In this document: positions 32,707-40,928 of the stretch, in pieces
Numbering within the stretch: the stretch's first letter is position 1
How the letters are laid out: the number at the start of each line of letters is the position of its first letter
Origin: Karstenula rhodostoma CBS 690.94
Taxonomy: Eukaryota > Ascomycota > Dothideomycetes > Pleosporales > Didymosphaeriaceae
DNA: 64,000 bases
Assembly (NCBI GenBank): GCA_010093485.1
Contig: MU001492.1
Span: 336,228 to 400,227 of the forward strand
Direction of reading: 5' to 3'
Position numbers and translations under genes: made by a program
The notes under the pieces: generated by a model
What the model saw: only the letters and a program-made list of their open reading frames with translations
The model's database searches: none
Told to the model about the DNA's origin: nothing

Positions 32707-33067
32707 AAAGTGCGCGTGCGTGCGCTGGCGGGCGAGGACAAGGTGTTTTCACATGGTGACTTGCATCGTGGGAATGTATTTGCTGATGCGGAGGGTAACA
32801 TCACGAGTGTGATTGATTGGGGTGCGGCGTGCTTCAGCTTTCCCCAGCGCGACTACTTCGCGGCGAGGTTGCGGTCTCACATGGCGAGTTGGGACGAGGC
32901 TTTGGAGGGGATCAAACATGATACTTCGCGAGCTTCTGGAAAGCGCGGCAAAACACAGTAAAGGAACTCGGGGGGCTTTAGAGGGGATGTTCCCGGCAGA
33001 TGCAAAAGAGGATTTTATTTTCTTAAAGGAGTTTAATAATGCATTGGTGGTTTTCAGTAGTTTCTAG
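32707..33067 (+). pseudogene. 3' fragment of an APH-type phosphotransferase gene, disrupted
   Basis: The translation FSHGDLHRGNVFADAEGN...DWG...PQRDYFAARLRS matches residues from about 223 to the C-terminus of the intact gene at 39984-40928. The 5' two thirds are missing; upstream is AT-rich non-coding sequence. After DEALEG a 76-bp insertion, bordered by near-identical CTTTRGAGGGGAT (32900 and 32976), shifts the frame and brings a TAA. The last 23 codons (FPADAKEDFIFLKEFNNAL...) continue in the other frame to a stop at 33067. The catalytic motif HGDLHRGN is still intact. It cannot make a working kinase. Confidence 0.85.
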
Positions 33068-33500
33068 GGACAATGTTACTGAGATGTTACATGCGTCTTA
33101 TATGCATGCAAGATGGGAATCACGCAAACCACTATGGGATGTTTCGCGGGGCTATTCGGAAGGTATCGATACAGCCTTGGGTCTCATGCCGACTACATGA
33201 GTGACTCCGCGCAGCCTCAACATGTTGTGTGAGCGTGAGGTCAGTGCGTAGACATGTACTGGTGCAGTACATATGTAAAGGTAGTACAACCTTCGATAGA
33301 GAGATTGGATCACTGTTCTTCACCAAAAGTAGGATCAAGGACGACAACGATTATAGTAAGCATCCGCGTTCTAAGATATGGATTTGATCAAGGGCTCCCC
33401 TAAGAGTATCTGTGTTCTACACACCTGGGCTGGGCGGTAAAGTAGACCCCTAGACACATTCAGATACGATAGTCGGCGAGTAAACCGCACACTCAGCTAG
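33068..33500. other. Intergenic region
   Basis: About 430 bp between the pseudogene and the 3' end of the minus-strand effector gene. No feature recognised. Confidence 0.45.
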
Positions 33501-34458
33501 CTACTTTTCAGCGCGACTGCGCTGGTCCATGATGTCCACATCCCCCCAGCTATTACCGGCAAAAGCCACAGACCCAGATCCATCTGCAGTTGTTTCTGAG
33601 ATGTTCTGCTTTCTCGTTCCCGTCCACCCTGCTGGAGCGTTTCTATTCCCAGCATAAGCGAAACCCGCGTTCGTCGCTTTGGTGCCCTTGATTGTTTGCT
33701 CCTGACCTGTGCGCGCGAATACTAGTTCGGCAAGAGCTTCGTCGCTCATGTTGATAAGAAGTTGCTTCGAGATTCTGCGTTCATTGAGTTTGTCGATCTC
33801 TTCTTCGTCTGATTTATCTTTTTCAGGTTCAGCTCTCGGTAGTCTTTCCAAGCATTGTTCGATTGTGTTCAATTCCGTTTCCGCTTTGACCTTCCCTTCC
33901 ACGATGGTTGCTTCCCGTGTTTTCAACAACCCATCCTTTACGTCTTTCATATCCGGATTTTGTGCGATAGTCAAGCTTAGGACGTGTTAGCAGAAAGCCG
34001 GAGTCTTGCTTGGGCAGTACGCAGAATTGAACTCACACGGTTGCGGCTCCAAGGGCAAGGTTGAGCGTGAGCTTAGTGTCCCTCAGCTTCTCCCGAAACC
34101 CTTCGATCTTGTCTTCCCCAAAGTAAACCTTCAGACGCGTCAATAGAGACATCTTGTCTCCTGTAGTTTCGTTTGACCATTTGCTCAGGAGTTGCCCGAA
34201 AGCAGTACAGTATTGATCGCAGTGCTTGAGTGCTCCCTCAACACCGCCACGTCGCAGAACTGGAGGCTTGGGGCCTTTCATGGCGGCGAAAAGCTCTTCC
34301 AGTACCGACTTCAAGGCCTGGAGATCGTCACCGATCTCTTTGACAACCTTTGGTGCATCTTTGATGCCATTAATCGTGTCGATGAGAAATTTCGTGGACT
34401 GTATGGCAGCTGTAGTCACGGCGAGTACGCCAGAAATAGTGCTAAGAGGATCACCCAT
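33501..34458 (-). CDS. HeLo-like domain protein with two C-terminal amyloid-motif-like repeats (putative cell-death effector)
   Basis: Two exons (34458-34037 and 33975-33501) give 298 residues, close to HET-s (289). The N-terminal about 140 residues are helical and fit the Helo_like_N/fungal STAND N-terminal family: MGDPLSTISGVLAVTTAAIQ, then KDAPKVVKEIGDDLQALKSVLEEL. In this family the first helix inserts in membranes when the protein is activated. A charged helical linker (about 150-232) leads to a Gly/Asn/Ala-rich tail with two related motifs, ATNAGFAYAGN (241-251) and ADGSGSVAFAGN (271-282) followed by SWGDV. The divergent NLR next door starts with ATNGALAIAGN. This layout equals HET-S/NWD2-type pairs, where NLR motif amyloid templates the effector tail. 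Function is inferred; the acceptor CTAAG at 33976-33980 is the least certain point. Confidence 0.75.
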
Positions 34459-35142
34459 TTGGTGCCAAGGACGGTTCTCACGTTAGGATGGTGATTGTAG
34501 CGAGAAGGTTGAAGCTATGGTTGTCTATAACATACGGCACCAGCTCTCTAAGTAGGGATTTTTAATGGTGCATTCCGATATATAGTTAGTGATCTATTCC
34601 GGAAAAGCGGCGGCGGTACACCACTGGGAGATGTAGAGCCTAGATCCACACCAGAGACTGTGTCACGCGGGTCTTATTTCTCACGGATGCAGTATTGAGA
34701 TAGCCCATCTGTAGTGATTGGCGGTCCGATCCGTCCATAGCGACGGAACCCAGCCACAGAACACATAGCTCAAAGTTTGAATGCTCGGCTCAGTCGTTCA
34801 ATGTTGTGATTGGTAGCGTAGTGCATTAGCGCTGCGCCGTGGCGTGAATAGCTAGACTCTATTATCGTGCCCCGCGCGAGGCTGATGGGATGTGCCGAAA
34901 CTCAAATACAGGCAGCCCTAACAGTCGCGAGCAGTCATCCGTAAGCCTCACACTCTACGCTGGTCGTGCATCCGGGCATCTTCCTCGAATGTTAGTTATG
35001 TCAAAACTCGTTGAGCGACCGCGCCTATCCTGAGTTTCGAGGGAATTTATCGTATGGTCAGATGTCCTTGTAGAGTAGCGAGAAAGTACCTGTGAAATCC
35101 TACCATTTGGTCAGTTTCACGTTCCTGTCGACGTACAAGTAC
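34459..35142. promoter_or_regulatory. Shared divergent promoter of the effector-NLR pair
   Basis: 684 bp between the two start codons. Contains no exon or repeat I can recognise. Head-to-head arrangement suggests co-regulation. Confidence 0.5.
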
Positions 35143-38139
35143 ATGGCGACCCGTCCCTCCGACACAATGGACCTAGTACCGCGATTACAATCTATCGATC
35201 GCACGAGCGCTACAAACGGTGCGTTGGCAATCGCTGGTAATGTTGGAGGAAATGTGTACAATTATGCAGGATCATCCAGATATGGCAAGTTTTACAAACC
35301 CAGACATGTGATTTCTACTAATTTCCATGTAGTCGACGAGGAAACGAAACGAGAAGTCTGTCTGGACACCCTTTTCGTCACCGACCCAGAGATCGTTCGT
35401 TCAAATCTGGTCGAGCAGAAAGGAGAAAGAGTTCCGAAGACATGCGAATGGATATTGCAAAACGCAGCGTATCAAGGGTGGACGGAGAAAGATAATGGTC
35501 TACTCTGGATCTCTGGCGAGCCTGGGCAAGGGAAAACAATGATTTCAATATTTCTGACACAGGAGTTAGAGTCCAGAGAAGAAAAGGTCTCAGCAGTTAC
35601 ATTTTTCTTTTGCAGCCACCAAGATGATGATCGCAAGTCCGCGGCAGCAGTCCTCCGAACCTTGCTGTACCAGATTCTCACGAAACGACCCAACCTGGTG
35701 GAGCACTTTTGGCCTTATCTGAAAAGTGCGCATAACGAGAGAAACTCGGGGCGCAAACGACATGATATGGTCTTAGCATCTGAGAAAACTCTGTGGGAGA
35801 TGTTTCTCCTATGCCTCAAGGATCAACGACTAGGATCTCTGCTCTTTCTCCTGGATGGTGTAGACGAGTGCACTGACGACATTTTTGTGACCAAATTCAC
35901 TGGTTTGTTCGCCGAAGCATCATTGATCGCTCCTGGAAACAAGTTCAAGATGATTTTAGTTAGCCGCGATAACGTACATCTGCATGGCCAAGCGCAAATC
36001 AAGCTGGACCCAGACCAAAAATATCTTCTGGCCACGGATATAGAGCGGTTCATTTCTGCCCGAGTTGCTGCTGTGCCAAGGCTACGGGGACTCACCGACT
36101 CTGTTCGCAAAGAAATCAAAAAAATCCTGAAGGATAAATCCGGTGGTACATTTCTGTGGGTCGGCTTCGTGGTTTATGAGCTATCTCGTAAGAAAACAGT
36201 CTCAGAGATGATGGATTCATTGGAAACAATTCCTCCGGACCTTGACGGGATTTACAAGAGGATATTGGATCAAATCAAGGAAGAACACAGAGAAGAAAGC
36301 GCAAAACTCCTTCGACTGGTCACGTATGCTCTCCGGTCGCTAACTTTGGATGAGGTGGCATTTGCGCTCGACATTCAGGCGACTGATCAGCTTGATGCGG
36401 AAACAGTTGTTCGTGACAAAGTAGCGCACTGCTTTCAAATCATTACTATCAACGAGCGGAAGTTGACGCTCGTCCATCAGTCGGTTAATGACTACCTACT
36501 CCGTGCATATGGAAGGGATGCAAACAACGACGGGACGATGGATCCTTTCTGTGGTAGTGTTGAGGACGGACACTTGAGCTTAGCGGAGAGTTGCCTGAGG
36601 AGATTGTCGACACCACCGGTAGGACATGCTTTTTGGGTTTATGCTCAGAGTTTCTGGGCCGAACACGTAAGGGATGCCGGGGACATGGGAACACAGCTCC
36701 TCGATCGGTTTGGTGCTCTCTTCGATCCGGACTCCCCATTCTTGAGAGAGGCACTCTGGAGTTTGCTAGGGGCATCCATAGATATGCGCTTTAAACTGCA
36801 CCTCTTCTGCGCAGCGAATCTTACTTCGTGGGTGCGCAAAATTCTCAGCGAGAGAAAGTTGGGCTCGTTACCCCAGCCCGGCCCTGGGATACAATCTGAT
36901 GGGGACGAAGTTATGCTTGTTATTGCCTCGACGTACGGACACGAAGCTATGGTGCGGCTGCTTCTCGAACAAGGGGTATATTCTAACCAAATGGATGGGC
37001 TATACTTTACGATCCCACTGCATGCCGCTGCGAAGAATGGGCACGCAGGCGTTGTCAAGCAACTCATTGATGGCGGTGCGAGCATAGACAGCAAAGACAA
37101 GTTTGGGCGGACTGCTCTCTACAATGCAGTTCAAAACAATCATCTTGAGTGTACTCAAAGGATTCTGGAGACACCCGCTTGCAACCCGAACATCTTAAAT
37201 CTGGATGGTTCGACTGCACTACATAAAGCGGCCCGCATGGGGAGCGACAAAGCGGTTGAATTGTTAGTTTCCTACGATGCTGTTTTTGGCCTGGATGATG
37301 AACAGAACACCCTTACTTGGGACGCCATCTCCTCCAATACCAGACCAAAGCGCATCGAAGGGTATCTGAGGATAGCCAAGCTGCTACTGAAACATGTCCC
37401 AGATGGAACCCTGGCCACAAATGGTCTTCAAGGGCACTTGAAGCTGGCCGTGAAACATTGGAACTATCGTTTGGCACAACTTCTCATTTCCAAAGGTGCA
37501 ATATTTGTACCTACGCACTACCAGTGGAGCGGAGACGAACCAAATCCTTTGCATGTCGCCCTACAACTAGAGAATGAAGCTCTCATCGAGAACTTTCTTC
37601 AAATAGGACATCCACTCAATGCTTGGAATGGTATCGCACCACTATACTTTGCTGCATGGATAGGTAGTGAAAGTATCGTACGGCTACTCCTCAAGTATAA
37701 GGCCAATGTGAACGAAGAGAATAACTACCTCTGCCCTGATGAGGGGGATGGAGGAAAACCTCGTGGCGGAACAACGCTTCATGCTACCGGGGACGGAGAA
37801 GAACTTCTTGGCGGAACAGCGCTTCATGCTGCTGCCTATCACGGATCCGAGCCCATCGTGAAGCTGTTGCTGGAGCGGAAAGCAAATTTCAACGTTGGCT
37901 GTTGGTGGAACCGCACTCCGCTCTGGTATGCGAATAAACATCCTCGAGTGGCCACAATTCTGAAGGAAGCTGGCGCTCACGAATTGCGTGTTCCACACGT
38001 GAGCAGAAGAGAGCAACTCAGCTTGGCTATGGGGCGTCACCAACTTCTACTAGCGGATGAAGAGCACATAACCGGGAAATATGGAGAGTTCTGGAAAGGA
38101 GGCATACCGCCGTCTCGAAGTACGCTGAACGGGACATGA
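35143..38139 (+). CDS. NACHT-ankyrin NLR (STAND) with N-terminal amyloid-motif-like segment
   Basis: Intronless gene of 998 residues from the ATG at 35143; a second in-frame ATG nine codons in (35167) has a better context. There is no N-terminal effector domain. Residues 21-43 (TSATNGALAIAGNVGGNV...) match the tail motifs of the neighbouring effector. A pre-NACHT linker with DTLFVTDPEIVRSNLVEQKG and WILQN follows, as in many fungal NLRs. NACHT: Walker A GEPGQGKT (125-132), Walker B FLLDGVDE (to 242), and helical lid/winged-helix regions to about 520. Ankyrin-like repeats cover about 586-948, for example LHAAAKNGHAGVVKQLI, RTALYNAVQNNHLEC and TALHKAARMGSDKAVELL. Expected role: intracellular receptor that oligomerises on ligand sensing and triggers the adjacent HeLo-like effector (heterokaryon incompatibility or antagonist response). 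Ligand unknown. Confidence 0.85.
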   Translation: MATRPSDTMDLVPRLQSIDRTSATNGALAIAGNVGGNVYNYAGSSRYGKFYKPRHVISTNFHVVDEETKREVCLDTLFVTDPEIVRSNLVEQKGERVPKTCEWILQNAAYQGWTEKDNGLLWISGEPGQGKTMISIFLTQELESREEKVSAVTFFFCSHQDDDRKSAAAVLRTLLYQILTKRPNLVEHFWPYLKSAHNERNSGRKRHDMVLASEKTLWEMFLLCLKDQRLGSLLFLLDGVDECTDDIFVTKFTGLFAEASLIAPGNKFKMILVSRDNVHLHGQAQIKLDPDQKYLLATDIERFISARVAAVPRLRGLTDSVRKEIKKILKDKSGGTFLWVGFVVYELSRKKTVSEMMDSLETIPPDLDGIYKRILDQIKEEHREESAKLLRLVTYALRSLTLDEVAFALDIQATDQLDAETVVRDKVAHCFQIITINERKLTLVHQSVNDYLLRAYGRDANNDGTMDPFCGSVEDGHLSLAESCLRRLSTPPVGHAFWVYAQSFWAEHVRDAGDMGTQLLDRFGALFDPDSPFLREALWSLLGASIDMRFKLHLFCAANLTSWVRKILSERKLGSLPQPGPGIQSDGDEVMLVIASTYGHEAMVRLLLEQGVYSNQMDGLYFTIPLHAAAKNGHAGVVKQLIDGGASIDSKDKFGRTALYNAVQNNHLECTQRILETPACNPNILNLDGSTALHKAARMGSDKAVELLVSYDAVFGLDDEQNTLTWDAISSNTRPKRIEGYLRIAKLLLKHVPDGTLATNGLQGHLKLAVKHWNYRLAQLLISKGAIFVPTHYQWSGDEPNPLHVALQLENEALIENFLQIGHPLNAWNGIAPLYFAAWIGSESIVRLLLKYKANVNEENNYLCPDEGDGGKPRGGTTLHATGDGEELLGGTALHAAAYHGSEPIVKLLLERKANFNVGCWWNRTPLWYANKHPRVATILKEAGAHELRVPHVSRREQLSLAMGRHQLLLADEEHITGKYGEFWKGGIPPSRSTLNGT

Positions 38140-38154
38140 AGAGCCTCAGATTGA

Positions 38155-38200
38155 GACTGCAAACTTTGATTGATCATAAACACCGACCGAGAGTTGGACT
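38155..38200 (+). repeat. Local direct duplication, copy 1 (partner 38893-38945)
   Basis: Segment with CTTTGATTGATCATAAACACCGACCGAGAGTTGGACT; the partner reads CTTTGATTAAGCATCGAGACCGACCGAGAGCTGGACT. It directly follows the NLR stop codon. The differences are mostly transitions plus small indels. Confidence 0.6.
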
Positions 38201-38222
38201 GCCGCGCGATTTCGCTGAGATG

Positions 38223-38344
38223 GGCTCTCATGGGAACATAAAGACCGGATGTAAGCCAATGCCTTTTCCAGTCAGATATAATACTTAATCCTAGTACAAC
38301 TCAGCTTACTATATAAATTTATAATCTTGACCTAGTACTGTATC
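38223..38344 (+). repeat. Dispersed repeat family A, copy 3
   Basis: About 122 bp aligned with 3415-3539 in the same orientation. Compared with that copy it has more A and T (ATATAAATTTATAATCTTGA versus ATACAAGTTTACGATCTTGA), fitting RIP-type C-to-T and G-to-A change. Inverted relative to the copy at 32585-32664. Confidence 0.7.
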
Positions 38345-39359
38345 ATGGGTTAACTTAGACCTACTTTACCCATCAAATGCGGGTGGCTACCCATTACTCC
38401 CGCCTCATCAAAGACGCCTGCCCTGTGTGTCATAGGAGGACAGTTGAAATTTCCATTCCTCTGGACCATCTCCGGGAAGAGAAAATGCTCGAGTTGGACT
38501 TCGGCGACACTTGGAAGCGACTCGTATTTCACTCTCGCCGAGACGAGCTAGTCCAAAGGATCTGAGTCGCTTGCGAAGCAAGCACAATGTCATGCATAGC
38601 CCTGTAGCACATAGCGCCAACTTAGCGTTCGCTAAGATGAAAGAGCCCAGCGAAATCCAGGAGAAGGAAGCACTTACTGTAGGAGGATTCTAAGGCACAG
38701 ACGGGAAACCTTGGCAAGCAGCATGTCTGGCTGACCGAAGCGGCGGCTCATAGATTGAGTGAGGTGGCGAGGGAGAAACATAGATGAGGAAGCCTGAGCA
38801 GGGCTACGCTCTCGTCAAGTCTCCGTGGGAGGGTTGATATGCGATTTCTGGCTTCCTAGACTGATTAACCTCTGCCACACTCCAACGCTTGTCGCAACTG
38901 TGTTTAAAGCTTTGATTAAGCATCGAGACCGACCGAGAGCTGGACTTGACGGATGAACTTGGAACAGGTCGATCGGCCTTTGAACTGCTCTGCTTCATCA
39001 CAGTCCCAATTTCTAATTACCATCGACAACACTGGCCTTGATACATACCTGACCTCACGCCTATCTCACGCTCATCCCACCCAGCTCTCCACATCAAGAC
39101 TCAATCTATTGCCCTATCCTAAAATGCTACATATTGTCACACCACCGAGTTCCTTTACTGTGTTTTGCCGTGGCTTGCAAAAGCGCGCGAAGTATCACAT
39201 TTGACCATGTTACATAGCCCAGATCCACCACACCTACTCTCATTTTGTTTTTCACACAAGACTCCCTCCTGGCTCTCTCTATCCCATTTTCCATCTAAAT
39301 ACTCAACTACAATATAAAATAAATGACCTACGTGTTGAAAAAAAAAAAAAGGGCAGCAT

Positions 39360-39426
39360 AAACGCGCCTTTTTGTCCCCCTTGCTCCATGGATTCACCCC
39401 GCCTCATGTGATCATATACAATACAC
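39360..39426 (+). repeat. Dispersed repeat family C, copy 2
   Basis: Partner of 13856-13922: AACGCGCCTTTTTGTCCCCC followed by ACCCCGCCTCATG and ATACAATACA. Preceded by a short A-tract. Confidence 0.6.
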
Positions 39427-39983
39427 TCAACTACTCGTTGTGAATGACAAGTAACTCACCATTTATAGATTGGAAGCTAGGTGTAATTCCTTCATCTCCC
39501 CTACCCTAACACAACCCATCACCCCATCCTACTCCTCCCCCATCCCGCATACACCCCATCAACTCCCATATATTTATCCGCACCACCTCACTTAGCAAAC
39601 CCCTCCCCACCCTCAACAACCGACCCTACAGCCTTCCTCTCTACAACATCCATCCCCCAACCTCTTTCACCTCTTAGCCAACCCCTTCCCAATTTATATC
39701 TACGCGTCCAAACCCCTTAGTACCCCTACCTCTATCTAATTCCAAGATCCCGAAACCATGCCGGTAAATAGTTTTGCTTAAAGGAGCGCTTTAACACTAC
39801 AGTGGACTCTCTTACCAGCTTTTCTTGGCTCTGAGTCTCGACGGCGTAGTTCCTAAAACCAACTGTGTACAGTTTCCTTTCAGGTCACTCGATCGGGTTG
39901 GCGTGACAGCGCGGCGTGACTCGGTAACGTGGGCGTTCCACCCCGCCACCTCCACCACCTCCACCTCGACAGCATCTGCTTCA

Positions 39984-40928
39984 ATGAGCCAGCTCGAAAG
40001 CAAACCCATGGACGTCCGCGAGAGAGTTCTGCTACGGCGCCAACAGCTAAAGGATGGAACTCGACAACGTGTTCTCCCAACTGACCCACCGCCTTCGCCG
40101 CCAACCATTTACGACACTGCAGACATTCCAGAGGGTGCGATAAACCTAGCCCCTGAGAGGCTCTCATCGCAGATATTCTACGTTCCGTCGAGCGGGCTGA
40201 TACTGAAGGTGGGGTCTAGGGTGCGCGTCGTGGAGGCAGATGCTATGCGCTTCGTGGCTGGGAACACATCGATACCTGTTCCCGTCGTGCACGAGTCCTA
40301 CGAAAAGAACGGCATCGGCCACATCTACATGAGTAAGGCTGAGGGTGTGGCGCTGCGGAGTGTCTGGGACGCTTTCTCCGACGAGAAACGCAACGTCGTT
40401 GTGTCGCAGCTCACGGCGTACGTCTGTGAATTGAGGACGCTGTCAGAACAGTTCTACGGCAAGCTTGGCCGCCTGGAAAGCGAGGACATATTTTTCCACC
40501 ACCTTTGCGTGGCCCACAAGACTGAGCATGACTATCACTCTTATGGGCCGTTCAGTTCGCGCGATGAGTACAATGAAGGTCTTGTTCAGGCCATGTGGAA
40601 TGCGCGGCCGCCGGGGCAGTTCTCTGCCCAGGACGAAGTATTGATTGCGCGCGTGCGGGCGATGGCAGGCGAGGAAAAGCTCTTCTCCCACGGGGATCTT
40701 CACCTCGGCAACATCTATGTCGACCATGATGGGAATGTGACGGGACTTCTCGACTGGGGTTGCGCTGGCTTCAGCATACCTCAGCGCGATTACTTCGAGG
40801 CGAGGCTACGTTCATCCAACCCAACCTGGGACGACGCCTTGGAGAAGCTTTTCCCACCAGACGCGAAAAAGGACTTTGATTTGTTCAAGGAGTTCAACAC
40901 CGCGCTGACTACGTACAGCGGTTTTTGA
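39984..40928 (+). CDS. APH-type phosphotransferase family protein
   Basis: Member of the aminoglycoside phosphotransferase/choline-kinase-like fold (PF01636 type), very common in fungi, mostly of unknown substrate. One exon from the first ATG, 314 residues. The catalytic loop HGDLHLGN (His236-Asn243) has the H-x-D-x4-N Brenner signature and the metal-binding Asp is in LLDWG (Asp257). The N-lobe has LILKVGSRVRVVEADAMRFV with the likely ATP-contact Lys. C-terminal PQRDYFEARLRS and FKEFNTAL are shared with the broken copy at 32707-33067. The open frame extends upstream to 39825 without an ATG. A role in antibiotic resistance is not implied. Confidence 0.85.
   Translation: MSQLESKPMDVRERVLLRRQQLKDGTRQRVLPTDPPPSPPTIYDTADIPEGAINLAPERLSSQIFYVPSSGLILKVGSRVRVVEADAMRFVAGNTSIPVPVVHESYEKNGIGHIYMSKAEGVALRSVWDAFSDEKRNVVVSQLTAYVCELRTLSEQFYGKLGRLESEDIFFHHLCVAHKTEHDYHSYGPFSSRDEYNEGLVQAMWNARPPGQFSAQDEVLIARVRAMAGEEKLFSHGDLHLGNIYVDHDGNVTGLLDWGCAGFSIPQRDYFEARLRSSNPTWDDALEKLFPPDAKKDFDLFKEFNTALTTYSGF

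Larger units (their letters stand above)
38140..39983. other. Repeat-rich region downstream of the NLR
   Basis: About 1.8 kb with no convincing gene. It holds repeat A copy (38223-38344), a local duplication (38155-38200 and 38893-38945, both containing CCGACCGAGAGYTGGACT), an about 13-nt A-tract near 39340 and repeat C copy (39360-39426). The open frame before the phosphotransferase ATG (from 39825) has no ATG and is read as 5' leader. Confidence 0.55.

Noticed and set aside
38377..38565. 62-residue open frame with CPVC motif downstream of the NLR
   Set aside because: No recognisable domain or splice partner, lies in repeat-rich sequence.
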